64,000 nt of DNA from Mycoavidus cysteinexigens. GTDB taxonomy: Bacteria; Pseudomonadota; Gammaproteobacteria; Burkholderiales; Burkholderiaceae. The first letter of the stretch is position 1; the number at the start of each line of letters is the position of its first letter. Position numbers and translations under genes: made by a program. The stretch lies in the NCBI RefSeq assembly GCF_003966915.1, contig NZ_AP018150.1:620001-684000 (forward strand). The letters are read 5' to 3'. Of this stretch, positions 28,701 through 38,265 are shown one piece after another. Under the pieces are notes generated by a model that had not been told where the DNA came from, did not search any database, and was given only the letters and a program-made list of their open reading frames with translations.

Positions 28701-31249
28701 CGCGCTATCTAGGGGACGCAGAAGAAACGACGAAGCTCTTAAGGTTCAATGCACCGCTGTCTCGTCAAAAAGATCAATATCGCTTTATTCATAAATCGAT
28801 CCAAGATTATTTAGTGGCGCGCGCGGTGTGGGAAGAGCTGGAGAGCGGAGCTGAATTTGATGCATCCGTGAGGGGTGTGGCGTGGAACGGTATGAAAAGT
28901 GTGCAGTGCTTATGGGAAAAGCTGATGGACTCAAATCAAGTGGATTCAGAGGGGTTACTGAACCGCTTCAATCTGGTGGAGGATGCAGCGATCCAGCGGT
29001 TTTTAGTGGAGCGAGTGGAGCAGGGTCAAGGGTTAGTGAAGCAACTTCTGGGATGGATCAAGGCATCCGCGCAGACAGAGTCGGTGAGTCAAGGCGCGGC
29101 GAATGCGATGACGATTCTAGTCGGAGCGGGGATCCAATTTAATGGGATGAATTTACAAGGCATCCGGATCCCTGGAGCGGATCTGAGGGGTGGCGTATTC
29201 GATTCAGCCCGGTTACAAGGAGCGGATTTAAGCGGTGTGAAACTCCGCCAGAGTTGGCTGCGGGAAGCGAATTTAAGCGGCGCGCAGATGGCTGGGGTGC
29301 AGTTTGGTGAATGTCCGACGCTTAAAGAAGAGAGCGAGGTACGTTCTTGCTCGTATTCCCCGGATGGTAAAATCTGCGCCATAGGACTGAAAAACGGCAC
29401 GATCAGCGTATATAACACGTTGAACTGGGAAAAAATGCACACCTTACAAGGCCATACCGACAGGGTTATTAGCGTGACATATTCGCCTAGTGGTCAGCAG
29501 ATCGCCTCTGGCAGTGCGGACTATACGGTGCGTCTGTGGGACGCACACTCCGGGCAACCGGGTCCCACCTTACAAGGCCACACCGACAGGGTTATTAGCG
29601 TGATGTATTCGCCCAGCGGTCAGCAGATCGCCTCCGGCAGTGGGGATCATACGGTGCGTCTGTGGGACGCGCACTCGGGGCAACCCGGTCCCATTTTACA
29701 AGGCCATACCGACTTGGTGAGTAGCGTGGCGTATTCGCCCAGCGGTCAGCAGATCGCCTCCGGCAGTGCGGACTATACGGTGCGTCTGTGGGACGTGCAC
29801 ACGGGGCAGCCCGGTCCCACCTTGCAGGGCCATACCGAGGCGGTGAATAGCGTGGCGTATTCGCCCAGCGGTCAGCAGATCGCCTCCGGCAGTTGGGATC
29901 ATACGGTGCGTCTGTGGGACGCGTACTCGGGGCAGCCCGGTCCCACCTTACAAGGCCATACCGGCTTGGTGAGTAGCGTGACGTATTCGCCCAGTGGCCA
30001 GCAGATCGCCTCCGGCAGCGCGGATCATACGGTGCGTCTGTGGGACGCGCACTCGGGGCAACCCGGTCCCATTTTACAAGGCCATACCGGCTTGGTGAGT
30101 AGCGTGGCGTATTCGCCCAGCGGTCAGCAGATCGCCTCCGGCAGTGCGGACTATACGGTGAGTCTGTGGGATGCATACTCGGGGCAGTCTGGTCCCACCT
30201 TACAAGGCCATACCAACTCTGTTTATAGCGTGGCGTATTCGCCCAGCGGTCAGCAGATCGCCTCCGGCAGTCATGACAATACGGTGCGTCTATGGGATGC
30301 GCACTCGGGGCAGCCCGGTCCCACCTTACAAGGCCATACCGGCTTGGTGAATAGCGTGACGTATTCGCCCAGCGGCCAGCAGATCGCCTCCGGCAGTGGG
30401 GATCATACGGTGCGTCTGTGGGACGCGTACTCGGGGCAACCGGGTCCCACCTTACAAGGCCATACCAACTCTGTTTATAGCGTGGCGTATTCGCCCAGCG
30501 GTCAGCAGATCGTCTCCGGCAGTATGGACCAGACGGTGCGTCTGTGGGATGCGCACACGGGACAACCGGGTCCCACCTTACAAGGCCATACCGACTTGGT
30601 GAGTAGCGTGACGTATTCGCCCAGTGGTCAGCAGATCGCCTCCGGCAGTAGGGACAATACGGTGCGTCTATGGGATGCGCACACGGGGCAGCCTGGCCTC
30701 ACCGTCCATACCAGCTGTGTTTGGAGCGTGACATATTCGCCCAACGGTCAGCAGATCGCCTCCGGCAGTCATGACAATACGGTGCGTCTGTGGGATGCGC
30801 ACACGGGGCAGCCCGGTCCCGCCTTGCAAGGCCATACCTCCCCTGTTATTAGCGTGGCGTATTCGCCCAGCGGTCAGCAGATCGCCTCCGGCAGTATGGA
30901 CCAGACGGTGCGTTTGTGGGACGCGCACTCGGGGCAGTGCCAGGCGGTGATTCGGGGTTTTCACGGATCAATCCATAGTATTGCCTGGAAAGCCACCCCT
31001 GACGGTACCTATCTGGTGACTGGCGGCAGGGATAGGTCCGTTCGCCAGTGGCAGGTGAGTGAAAAAGAGGGTCAAGTTCAGGTGCATCTGTACTGGAGCT
31101 CGACGCATGAGGTGCTTGCCGTAGCGGGTGCCTCTATCCAGGGCGTACAAGGCTTAAGCCAGGTGAATAAGAGGCTCTTAGAGCAGCGTGGGGCAGTGGG
31201 TGAACCGGCTTTACGCTTCCATCAGGCTACTAAGCAACTAAGCAACTAA
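25778..31249 (+). CDS. Giant NACHT NTPase with pentapeptide and WD40 repeats (NLR-like)
   Basis: A 1823-residue STAND-type protein. In order: a TPR-like helical segment (about residues 40-130), a long helical region, a NACHT domain with Walker A GEGGSGKST (696-704) and Walker B FILDGYDE (D773, E777), a winged/helical region, a pentapeptide-like patch (about 1117-1190, ADLRGG, ADLSGV, ANLSGA), and 14 WD40 blades (about 1185-1770), enough for two seven-bladed propellers. There is no signal peptide. NACHT proteins switch on nucleotide binding after ligand sensing by the repeat domain. Possible roles are antiphage defence or a host-directed factor. It has two relatives, at 31708 and 38389. The start is uncertain (ATG 25778 or 25841), and neither has a good Shine-Dalgarno sequence. 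Confidence 0.88.
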   Translation: MNTRASRQEFSCSTPNERIKTMKISAVSSFKRSVLGHDSVYYVKKGTDYLNRAEQQHHNKRFSEAQRLFGKAQHTFNKIDLSDKTDTLNHTLAQAYLEYGDRLRDCGALLEARAGYEAARVFDPALANERLQALVTPKSSLVQASVSDMVMALAIQSGKPPSLSTPIETVYFKINPAWVKADEDVSGEPKNIRNTYHLARSLRSADLSNAQELNELARNILEVFGQRDYKDLAIWREVIPLAATPDPVKCRYLIGKAHKVIATQEKLLDPSVLQSMAVMIHHLPESLFKSSTGDLVQLLKALIKRLSSEHQPGNTQSFQQLLQTTSQVLDAMAKAGVTGISRTEVQEPLDQILAGLGQEPALRFQAYYARQALAHIPNDESRWQEIWRRGSGVVVGAVTLASVVRTFNSDDLLKALDSFSEAFSGAVETVKRLAELTTELQGFGATVQETGQAIRDSLSQKRQQRWYAALQFMDTCLEERQWVQFEQIARQSEFSGNEAFLLGVCQRLEHIVRTQKEEVTQKAAITFLSDLVLNSPQYEQVQQAVYQVLSRLAKTQTVSEPIHTQAQQALDQLPATAQAQAEDAEDLYLAPVWDPAWQQVGTQLLYQARGDEHFLTQFQTTALQSNKAPLALLGKDIQKLEAQYTKSLKADEVKEALEMYTAPQGKLRVESTEHFDLEDKVNAFLQSDKKVLLLLGEGGSGKSTFNRHLARRLWTDYQHTDHAQAQPIPLFIPLATLDNPGKNLIEQYLREQGLSEAQIEALRCERRFIFILDGYDEIAHRSQAFYAGNKLERWQAQVIISSRPEYLGTNYQNKFYPPGSPSVLEECRLVGFSDQLIEKYIDKYVEYAQPQWTAEAYKRAFKDIPELKELVRTPFMLKMTLEVLPKLEGREEKSKLTRIRLYEKFVENWLNRSQDRLARIQLNPEEQKAFEKLDGEFTSHGWAYSQNLALSMYEKQLVSVTYSEAKDGEKADWRARYLGDAEETTKLLRFNAPLSRQKDQYRFIHKSIQDYLVARAVWEELESGAEFDASVRGVAWNGMKSVQCLWEKLMDSNQVDSEGLLNRFNLVEDAAIQRFLVERVEQGQGLVKQLLGWIKASAQTESVSQGAANAMTILVGAGIQFNGMNLQGIRIPGADLRGGVFDSARLQGADLSGVKLRQSWLREANLSGAQMAGVQFGECPTLKEESEVRSCSYSPDGKICAIGLKNGTISVYNTLNWEKMHTLQGHTDRVISVTYSPSGQQIASGSADYTVRLWDAHSGQPGPTLQGHTDRVISVMYSPSGQQIASGSGDHTVRLWDAHSGQPGPILQGHTDLVSSVAYSPSGQQIASGSADYTVRLWDVHTGQPGPTLQGHTEAVNSVAYSPSGQQIASGSWDHTVRLWDAYSGQPGPTLQGHTGLVSSVTYSPSGQQIASGSADHTVRLWDAHSGQPGPILQGHTGLVSSVAYSPSGQQIASGSADYTVSLWDAYSGQSGPTLQGHTNSVYSVAYSPSGQQIASGSHDNTVRLWDAHSGQPGPTLQGHTGLVNSVTYSPSGQQIASGSGDHTVRLWDAYSGQPGPTLQGHTNSVYSVAYSPSGQQIVSGSMDQTVRLWDAHTGQPGPTLQGHTDLVSSVTYSPSGQQIASGSRDNTVRLWDAHTGQPGLTVHTSCVWSVTYSPNGQQIASGSHDNTVRLWDAHTGQPGPALQGHTSPVISVAYSPSGQQIASGSMDQTVRLWDAHSGQCQAVIRGFHGSIHSIAWKATPDGTYLVTGGRDRSVRQWQVSEKEGQVQVHLYWSSTHEVLAVAGASIQGVQGLSQVNKRLLEQRGAVGEPALRFHQATKQLSN
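29450..30955 (+). repeat. Twelve near-identical 126-bp WD40-coding tandem repeats
   Basis: Twelve units of 42 codons start at each GHT codon triplet, and only the tenth is shorter, by 6 bases. The nucleotide sequence of the units is nearly uniform, while changes cluster at unit positions 4, 5, 7, 10, 23 and 25. Degenerate blades flank the array on both sides, giving 14 in total. Such uniformity indicates recent duplication or gene conversion. Confidence 0.95.
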
Positions 31250-31440
31250 GCGGCGTGGCATCAGCGGTCTCTCAATTCAAGCTCCTGGCAATGCGTAGAA
31301 CGTTAAATACCCTCTCTACAGCGCCATTCAGTTCAGCCACTGAAGCGTCAGCAAGGTCAAACCCTTCGGCGAGTGGGCGGGGCGTATTCTCTCATTTGGC
31401 CTGAGGCAATCGCCACTGGCTAGCTGACATGGGCTTATAT

Positions 31441-31696
31441 GGAGGTGTAAGCGGAAAACGTCGAAAATTCCGCTCAGTCAGTTGGTCTCATCCAGGCTGG
31501 TGTAAAGTAAGCTTTACGGGTACAGCGTTGTCAACTGGGCCAAGATTTCAGTAAAATCTCGCCGGTGGCTTGACGTTACATTCATCTAAACGGGGACTAC
31601 ACCTTTCCAAGGGTAGATTTTCCAACCTGGATGAGATCATAACAGGCTGAAAATAGGGGGGCCGGAATTTTCGACGTTTCCCGCTTATACCCCCTA
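31441..31696. mobile_element. MITE-like element with 32-bp inverted repeats
   Basis: The left end (31441-31472) and right end (about 31664-31696) form inverted repeats of about 32 bases with four mismatches, sharing the core AACGTCGAAAATTCCG. The inner TAAGCGG motif recalls IS66-type ends, but no transposase is present in the 256-bp unit and I see no clear target duplication. It ends exactly before the Shine-Dalgarno sequence of the next NACHT gene. The rest of the gap (31250-31440) holds nothing recognisable. Confidence 0.65.
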
Positions 31697-31707
31697 CAAG
31701 GAAAACG

Positions 31708-34700
31708 ATGCTTACACCTATCAATGACATGTCGTCGAGATCCCGTTCTATTGTCCCGGGACAGCTTGCTGTGCAAACTCCGCAGAAAATGCTTCAGGAA
31801 GCCGAACAATATATAGCTGAGGCGGATGGGTATAAAAAAAGCGGTCAGGTTGACGAAGCAGAAAAGCTTTATCAGGCGGCTCAAAAGCTTTTTGAGGAAG
31901 AAGGAGAAAAATTGTCCCTTGAGCCTCAGTCGGGAAAAATAATTGAGTCTATTTATTTGAGTTACGGCTTATTGTTAAATGAACAAGGGCGCAGGACCGA
32001 CGCAGAGACGCTAGAACAAAAGAGACAGCAAATTTTTGAGCGATATAGACTCAATAACGCTGGTTTTTCTAAAAAGCGAACGGTTGAGAGGGGGGCAAGT
32101 AGCCTGCATTTAAATAAAAAAAACCATCCCCTTGCCATTGAACAACTTTCCAGGGTGGATGCTTCTTTATTAAGCTATTCTGCAAAGCTCGAAGCTTTCC
32201 AGGATAGCTCGGACAACGTCCAACCCTTCTCTTTTAAACCGATATTAACCGATTCAGCCGGTACTAATTATGTTGGGGTGGAGACGTTAGTGCAAAGCTG
32301 CCATGGCACGATTAATGCACCAGTCCATGGCAAGAATAACACGGTCAACGTGCATTACTACCCACCGAATTTAGAGGCTAAGAGGTCTCATGCTGTCTCG
32401 TTAGACAGCTTACGTAACGCACTGTATCAGCATTACCAATTATCTAATCTGTCGATTCAACGCGTATCGGGTGAGACCGCATCACTGAAAGACTGCTATA
32501 TCAATCTAGCGATTGTTGAAAGTCAGGCGCAAAGGGAAAAAGATAAAGAAGGCCTGAAAAAGCAAGCGGCGACTTTTGAACGTTTGCCCAGTAGTGAGCA
32601 GCAGCAGCTTGAGGCGACCAATCCCAACAAGTTAATTGCGCTAGAGAAGCTTTTTGAGTCTCAAGAATTACGCAATGGTTCAGAAGGCATCCCCAAACGG
32701 ATTTTAATTCAAGGGCGAGCAGGAATAGGTAAAACGACTTTATGCAAAAAAGTGGTCCATGAATATCACCACCATGGGCTTTGGCAGGACCGCTTTGACA
32801 GTATTTTGTGGATACCTTTACGACAACTCAAAACGGCCTCGCCCCGACATCTGGAAGATTTGCTGTGTAATCGTTATTTTTCAGATCATGGCAGCCTCAA
32901 AGCACAAGCCTTAAGTAAACTTTTTCTTGAACATCAAGGTAAGACTTTATTTATCCTGGACGGCCTGGATGAAGTCACGGAAATGTTCGATCAACGTCAT
33001 CGTTTAAATCATTTTTTAATGAAACTCCTGGGCCAGTCTCATGTTTTAATCACTTCGCGTCCTGCGAGCGTCAGCGCATCCCAGTGTAATGATTTGGATT
33101 TAGAGTTGGAGACCATTGGATTTAGCGTAGACAATGTCCAGACCTATATTCAAAAATTTACGCCTATCTCGAACCAAACAGCTATTCAACAATTCATCTA
33201 TCGTACGCCGTTGATTCAAGGATTGGTGAATATACCGATTCAACTGGATGCACTGTGTTATAGCTGGGATCGACTCCCCCAGAATAAAGAGGTGACGATG
33301 TCAATGCTGTATGAGGCAATGGTCGATAAATTATGGCGCAAAGACAGCGTGCGTTTAGAGAAAGAAGAGGACGGTCAGTTACTAGGGGAAGATGTCATTG
33401 AAGATTTATCAGAATCGGATCTGGCAGAATTGATGACGGCTGAAATCGATTATCTAGGCTATTTAGCGTTTAAGGGCTTGGGAACGGAGAAAATCGAATT
33501 CAGTCGTGAAGAACTCAGTCAGCGTAGGAAAGAATTAAACGGAAGCGCTCAGACAGGGCGGAAATTACCTTTGAATTTTACGACGAATCTGAAAAAAACG
33601 TCGTATTTACATACCTTGGATGCGCACCGGCCTGAGTCGGAGCGCCAATATCATTTCCTGCATTTAACGTTTCAAGAGTTCTTTGCGGCCAAGTTCCTGG
33701 CAGGTCATTTACAGGCGTATACAAAAGTGGAAAAAGCTCAAACCCACGTTGTGCAAAAGGATTTAGGCGTCATACCGCAGCGCAGTGAGCTGGAAGCGTT
33801 TATCGCCACGTATAAATACAATCCACGGTATGAGATCGTTTGGTGGATGGTGGCAGGCTTGCTCAAGGGCTCAGCGCTCGAAAATTTCTTTGATGTACTG
33901 GAGCAATCGCCGCGAGATTTGATCGGGATGCGGCATCAGCAGGTGATGGTGGGATGTTTAAACGAAGCCCGGACTCAATTGAAGGCAACCACCAGGATAC
34001 AATTAGAAAAGGAATTCATGCAGTGGCTGGATTTTGAGGTGAAGAATGGAAAAAGCGATTACAGCCACCTAGGTAGCCAGAGGGGTTTTCCGGAACGTCT
34101 ATTGCTTGAGAGTCTGAGCCAGGCTGAGGGAAAGAAAAAAAACAAGGTGATGGCGACTTTGGGAGCACGCCCTGCTTTGTCAGATGACGCGATTCGGGCA
34201 TTGATTTCATTCTTGAATGATGAAGAAGAGAATATCAGGTCTGCGGCCGCCCGTGCCTTAGGCCGCCAGAGTATGCTGTCATCGGACGCGGTCCAGGCAT
34301 TGATCTCATCCTTGAGGAATGAAAATGGGCTTGTCAGGTATGTGGCAGCAGATGTCTTAGGTCGCCAGAGTACGCTGTCATCGGACGCGGTCCAGGTATT
34401 GATCTCATCCTTCAAGGATAAAAACTGGGCCGCCGCCGTCGTCTTAGGCGGCCAGAGTACGCTGCCATCGGACGCAGTCCAGACTTTGATCTCATCCTTG
34501 AAGGATGAAAATGAGTCTGTCAGGTCTGCGGCCGCCGGTGCCTTAGGCCGCCAGAGTACACTGTCATCGAACGTGGTTCAGGCCTTGCTCTCTTCTTTGA
34601 AGGATGAAAATGAGTCTGTCAGGTTTGCGGCCGTTGGTGCCTTAGGCAGCCAGAGTACGCTGCCATCGAACTTGGTCCGGGCTTTGATCTCCTCCTTGAA

Positions 34701-35718
34701 GGATGAAAACGAGCAGGTGAGGGAAATGGCCGCCAGTGCCTTAGGCAACCAGAGTACGCTGCCATCGGACGTGGTCCGGGCCTTGATTTCATACTTGAAA
34801 GATGAAGACGGGGAGGTTAGGTCTGCGGCCGCCCGTGCTTTATGTCTCCAGAGTACGCTGTCATCGGACGCGGTCCAAATATTGATTTCCTTCTTGAAGG
34901 ATGAAAACGGGTTTGTCAGGTCTGCGGCCGCCCATGCGTTAGGCCGCCAGCGTACGCTGTCAGCCGACGCGGTCCAGGTATTGATCTCCTCCTTGAAAGA
35001 TAAAGACGAAGATGTCAGGTCTGCGGTCGCCCGTACCTTAGGTAGCCAGAGTACGCTGTCATCGGACGCGGTCCAGGTATTGATCTCTTCCTTAAAGGAT
35101 GAAATCTGGTATGTCAGGTCTGAAGCCGCCGGCACGTTAGGCCGCCAGCGTACGCTGTCAGCCGACGCGGTCCAGGCATTGATCTCCTCCTTGAAGGATA
35201 ACCATGAATATGTCAGAGATGCGGCCGCCAGTGCGTTAGGCAGCCAGCGTACGCTGTCAGCCGACGCGGCCCAGGCATTGGTCTCCTCCTTGAAGGATGA
35301 AAACAGGAATGTCAGAGATGCGGCCGCCAGTGCGTTAGGCAGCCAGAGTATGCTGTCATCGGAGGCGGTCCAGACATTGATTTCCTCCTTAAAGGATGAA
35401 GACAGGTCTGTCAGGTTTGCGGCCTTCCGTGCCTTAGGCAGCCATATGAATCAGCTTTTTACTGTGCTTGCGCGCTTGGAGCGAAATCAGGTAGAAGAAC
35501 TTTATACTCGGTTTTTTTTCCCGCGTAGCCGTGAACAGATTATGCCGCTTTATATTCAAGATCACCAACTTCACTTTTATACGGCAACGGGTCCCGGGCA
35601 ACCGATTGATCTCACCACAGAACAAAGTGCCGTGATAATCAAAGCCCTAAGATCGGTCCGAGCGGAAGCGGGTATTGCGCCTTTCCCCGAGGAAGAGCCA
35701 TTTTTGATAGAGGAATAA
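31708..35718 (+). CDS. NACHT NTPase with C-terminal HEAT-like repeats
   Basis: A 1336-residue STAND protein. It has a TPR-like N-terminus (EAEQYIAEADGYKKSGQ, about residues 30-75), a middle linker with CHGTINAPVHGKNNTVNV (about 195), a NACHT domain with Walker A GRAGIGKTT (336-344) and Walker B FILDGLDE (D418, E422), a helical arm, then 13 HEAT/PBS-lyase-like repeats of 33 residues (824-1248), and a short unique C-terminus. AAGGA precedes ATG 31708. The NACHT Walker B Glu is present, so it should hydrolyse NTP. HEAT repeats probably sense a ligand. It differs from its neighbours in sensor type but shares the overall plan. Confidence 0.88.
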   Translation: MLTPINDMSSRSRSIVPGQLAVQTPQKMLQEAEQYIAEADGYKKSGQVDEAEKLYQAAQKLFEEEGEKLSLEPQSGKIIESIYLSYGLLLNEQGRRTDAETLEQKRQQIFERYRLNNAGFSKKRTVERGASSLHLNKKNHPLAIEQLSRVDASLLSYSAKLEAFQDSSDNVQPFSFKPILTDSAGTNYVGVETLVQSCHGTINAPVHGKNNTVNVHYYPPNLEAKRSHAVSLDSLRNALYQHYQLSNLSIQRVSGETASLKDCYINLAIVESQAQREKDKEGLKKQAATFERLPSSEQQQLEATNPNKLIALEKLFESQELRNGSEGIPKRILIQGRAGIGKTTLCKKVVHEYHHHGLWQDRFDSILWIPLRQLKTASPRHLEDLLCNRYFSDHGSLKAQALSKLFLEHQGKTLFILDGLDEVTEMFDQRHRLNHFLMKLLGQSHVLITSRPASVSASQCNDLDLELETIGFSVDNVQTYIQKFTPISNQTAIQQFIYRTPLIQGLVNIPIQLDALCYSWDRLPQNKEVTMSMLYEAMVDKLWRKDSVRLEKEEDGQLLGEDVIEDLSESDLAELMTAEIDYLGYLAFKGLGTEKIEFSREELSQRRKELNGSAQTGRKLPLNFTTNLKKTSYLHTLDAHRPESERQYHFLHLTFQEFFAAKFLAGHLQAYTKVEKAQTHVVQKDLGVIPQRSELEAFIATYKYNPRYEIVWWMVAGLLKGSALENFFDVLEQSPRDLIGMRHQQVMVGCLNEARTQLKATTRIQLEKEFMQWLDFEVKNGKSDYSHLGSQRGFPERLLLESLSQAEGKKKNKVMATLGARPALSDDAIRALISFLNDEEENIRSAAARALGRQSMLSSDAVQALISSLRNENGLVRYVAADVLGRQSTLSSDAVQVLISSFKDKNWAAAVVLGGQSTLPSDAVQTLISSLKDENESVRSAAAGALGRQSTLSSNVVQALLSSLKDENESVRFAAVGALGSQSTLPSNLVRALISSLKDENEQVREMAASALGNQSTLPSDVVRALISYLKDEDGEVRSAAARALCLQSTLSSDAVQILISFLKDENGFVRSAAAHALGRQRTLSADAVQVLISSLKDKDEDVRSAVARTLGSQSTLSSDAVQVLISSLKDEIWYVRSEAAGTLGRQRTLSADAVQALISSLKDNHEYVRDAAASALGSQRTLSADAAQALVSSLKDENRNVRDAAASALGSQSMLSSEAVQTLISSLKDEDRSVRFAAFRALGSHMNQLFTVLARLERNQVEELYTRFFFPRSREQIMPLYIQDHQLHFYTATGPGQPIDLTTEQSAVIIKALRSVRAEAGIAPFPEEEPFLIEE
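34177..35451 (+). repeat. Thirteen 99-bp HEAT-coding tandem repeats
   Basis: Units of 33 codons repeat with the pattern L-x-SDAVQ-x-LISSLKDE-x3-VR-x-AA-x2-ALG. Unit 3 is shortened by 12 bases, losing the VR-x turn. Nucleotide identity between units is high (for example TCATCGGACGCGGTCCAG recurs), with variation concentrated after KDE and after ALG. The repeats probably expanded recently. Confidence 0.92.
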
Positions 35719-35776
35719 GCGGTAAAAAGCGCAGGGATTTCTCTGTGTTCATTATGGCTTGATTAACATAAGGTAA

Positions 35777-36418
35777 TTAGGGCGCAAGCCGCACCACTTC
35801 CCAGCCCTGCTCGGTGCGCTGATATTGAATCCGATCATGCAGGCGCGAAGGGCGGCCTTGCCAGAATTCGATGCGCTTAGGTTGCAGCCGATAGCCGCCC
35901 CAGTGAGGGGGGCGTGGCGCATGGTTTTTAAATTGCTCAGTGAATTGCACCAGGTTGGCCTCAAGCGTTGCGCGGTTTGGAATGATTGCACTTTGTTGCG
36001 AAGCCCAAGCACCAATTTTTGAGGCAAAGGGGCGCAGCGCAAAGTAGGCATCGCTTTGTGCCGCATCGGTTTTTTCAACCATCCCTTCAATTCGCACTTG
36101 GCGCTCTAATTCAATCCAATGAAACAGTAAGCTCGCATACGGGTTTTGAGCCAGTTCATGGCCTTTGCGGCTGGTATAGTTGGTGAAAAAAACAAAGCCG
36201 TGCGGATCAAAATCTTTTAATAACACAATCCGCGCTGACGGGCGCAGATCCGCGCCCACGGTCGCTAGGGTCATGGCGTTCGGTTCTGGCACACGAGCGG
36301 CGAGGGCTTGCTTAAACCAGAGCTCAAATTGACGCAGAGGGTCAGGTTCGAGCTCAGTTTCATTTAATGAGCCGCTCGCATACTCTGTACGGAGGTGGGC
36401 AAGTTCAGATTCAGTCAT
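35777..36418 (-). CDS. pdxH: Pyridoxamine 5'-phosphate oxidase
   Basis: A 213-residue FMN enzyme oxidising pyridoxamine- or pyridoxine-phosphate to pyridoxal 5'-phosphate (vitamin B6 salvage and synthesis). Clear family segments are [30 protein letters not shown] and the C-terminal W-x-RL-x-P type ending (EVVRLAP). Length fits the family. It lies between the second NACHT gene (convergent) and glnS (same direction, 32 bases upstream), so it may be co-transcribed with glnS. Confidence 0.95.
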   Translation of the reverse strand: MTESELAHLRTEYASGSLNETELEPDPLRQFELWFKQALAARVPEPNAMTLATVGADLRPSARIVLLKDFDPHGFVFFTNYTSRKGHELAQNPYASLLFHWIELERQVRIEGMVEKTDAAQSDAYFALRPFASKIGAWASQQSAIIPNRATLEANLVQFTEQFKNHAPRPPHWGGYRLQPKRIEFWQGRPSRLHDRIQYQRTEQGWEVVRLAP

Positions 36419-36450
36419 GCTAAGTTTTAGAAGGCTATGCGCAAAATGGC

Positions 36451-38142
36451 TTATTTACCCCAGCTGTCTTTCAGGCTGACAATCCGATTAAATACGGGTT
36501 GTTGTGGCTTCGAATCCGCGTAGTCGACGACAAAATAACCATGCCGCTCAAACTGTACACGTTCTTCAGGCTGCATGCTTTGCACTCCAGGTTCAAGGTA
36601 GGCGTGGACCAGCCGTTTCGCATTTGGATTAAGCACAGTTAAAAAATCTCGTCCATTGGCATCCGGCTGCTCGGCGGTAAAGAGCCGATCATAGAGGCGC
36701 ACCTCAGCGGCATAGGCATGGACCGCGCTGACCCAATGAATATTCCCTTTAACTTTGTAATTGTTTGAACCCGCAGTGCCTGATTTACTATCTGGAAAGT
36801 AGTTGCAATGAACCGCCAGGAGATTGCCAGCGGCATCTTTCTCTACGCTGGTGCACTCCACCACAAAACCGTAGCGTAGCCGTACGCGATTACCTGGAAA
36901 GAGGCGGAAATAACCTTTGGGAGGCTGTTCGGCAAAATCTTCGCGCTCAATCCATAATTCTCGGCTAAATGGGAAGGAGCGTACACCGCGTTCTGGCTGA
37001 TGCGGATGAAGCGGTGCAGTGCATAACTCAGATTGATCCGCGGGATAGTTATCAATAATCAATTTAAGCGGATCAAGTACGGCGATGGCGCGCGCGGCAA
37101 GGGGCTCTAGATCGTCGCGTAGTGCCTGTTCAAGTACGCTCATATCGATCCATGAATCTGCTTTCGCCACGCCAATGCGTTCGCAAAACAAGCGCAAGCT
37201 ATTCGGCGTGAAACCCCGCCGGCGCAAACCCGCTAGGGTGGGTAGACGCGGATCGTCCCAGCCTTCCACATGGCGTTCATGCACGAGCTGTAAAAGCTTG
37301 CGTTTGCTGGTAACCACATAATTTAAGTTAAGCCGCGCAAATTCAATTTGTTGCGGTAAAGGCGGTTTGAATACGTCAGCCTCAGCGAGGCGTGCCAAGA
37401 TCCAGTCATATAGTGGCCGATGATCTTCAAATTCAAGGGTGCAGAGCGAATGCGTGATGTTTTCAAGCGCATCCGAAATGCAATGCGTGTAGTCATACAT
37501 TGGATAAATGCACCAGGTATCGCCTGTCCGGTAATGATGTGCATAGCGAATCCGATATAACACAGGGTCGCGTAGATTGAGATTGGGCGAAGCCATATCG
37601 ATTTTTGCGCGTAATACGTGCGCGCCTTCGTCAAACTCGCCGGCGCGCATGCGCCGGAAAAGGTCAAGATTTTCCGCCGCAGACCGCTCGCGATAGGGCG
37701 ATGGCGTGCCCGGCGCGGTGAGTGTGCCGCGCAGCGCACGCATGGCTTCGGAGGATTGGCTGTCTACGTAAGCATAGCCGCGTTCGATTAAAATTTCTGC
37801 GCAACGATATAGCGTATCGTAATAGTCGCTCGCGTAATACAGGTGCTCAACGTTATCCTGACTCCAAGAAAATCCAAGCCAGCGTACCGCGTCAATGATG
37901 GATTGAACGTATTCAAGGCTTTCTTTCTCTGGATTCGTGTCGTCAAAGCGCAAATGGCAAACGCCGCCGTAATCGCGCGCGATGCCAAAATTTAAGCAGA
38001 TGCTTTTGGCATGACCGATGTGTAAATAACCGTTAGGCTCAGGCGGAAAGCGCGTGACTACTCGGCCTTGTTGTTTGTTTGAGCGCTGATCATGGTCGAT
38101 CGCAGCGCGAATGAAATTGGCAGGGGTAGGGCTGGTACTCAT
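36451..38142 (-). CDS. glnS: Glutaminyl-tRNA synthetase
   Basis: A 563-residue class I synthetase charging tRNA-Gln. The HIGH motif appears as [15 protein letters not shown] near residue 35 and the KMSKS motif as VTSKRKLL near residue 270. The Rossmann catalytic core is followed by the two beta-barrel anticodon-binding domains. Length is normal (550-570). Its presence shows direct glutaminylation rather than relying only on transamidation. Start ATG 38142 gives the usual short N-terminal extension. Confidence 0.96.
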   Translation of the reverse strand: MSTSPTPANFIRAAIDHDQRSNKQQGRVVTRFPPEPNGYLHIGHAKSICLNFGIARDYGGVCHLRFDDTNPEKESLEYVQSIIDAVRWLGFSWSQDNVEHLYYASDYYDTLYRCAEILIERGYAYVDSQSSEAMRALRGTLTAPGTPSPYRERSAAENLDLFRRMRAGEFDEGAHVLRAKIDMASPNLNLRDPVLYRIRYAHHYRTGDTWCIYPMYDYTHCISDALENITHSLCTLEFEDHRPLYDWILARLAEADVFKPPLPQQIEFARLNLNYVVTSKRKLLQLVHERHVEGWDDPRLPTLAGLRRRGFTPNSLRLFCERIGVAKADSWIDMSVLEQALRDDLEPLAARAIAVLDPLKLIIDNYPADQSELCTAPLHPHQPERGVRSFPFSRELWIEREDFAEQPPKGYFRLFPGNRVRLRYGFVVECTSVEKDAAGNLLAVHCNYFPDSKSGTAGSNNYKVKGNIHWVSAVHAYAAEVRLYDRLFTAEQPDANGRDFLTVLNPNAKRLVHAYLEPGVQSMQPEERVQFERHGYFVVDYADSKPQQPVFNRIVSLKDSWGK

Positions 38143-38237
38143 GTTTAAGCGAGCTAGGTTAAGAAGCGCAAATCAAAGACAAGTATTCTAACTCATTGAA
38201 GTGGTGCGGCAGGGGTGCTAAAAAATGAAAAATATAA

Positions 38238-38265
38238 TTGACATATATTGAATAACAATTACAAT
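38238..38265 (+). promoter_or_regulatory. Strong sigma-70 promoter of third NACHT gene
   Basis: A perfect -35 TTGACA (38238-38243), a 16-base AT-rich spacer and TACAAT (38260-38265) make a near-consensus promoter. It is 123 bases before the ATG, which is preceded by GAGGAGG. It is among the best promoter matches I found in the window. Confidence 0.7.

Noticed and set aside
29595-30176. Minus-strand ORF of 193 codons inside the WD40 array
   Set aside because: It is the antisense shadow of the repeats. Its Arg- and Pro-rich repeated sequence simply mirrors the 126-bp unit.
29450-30955. CRISPR array as an explanation for the regular 126-bp repeats
   Set aside because: The units are coding, continuous and without unique spacers; they encode WD40 blades.
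34578-35135. Minus-strand ORF of 185 codons inside the HEAT repeats
   Set aside because: Antisense shadow of the 99-bp repeats, with no start signal.
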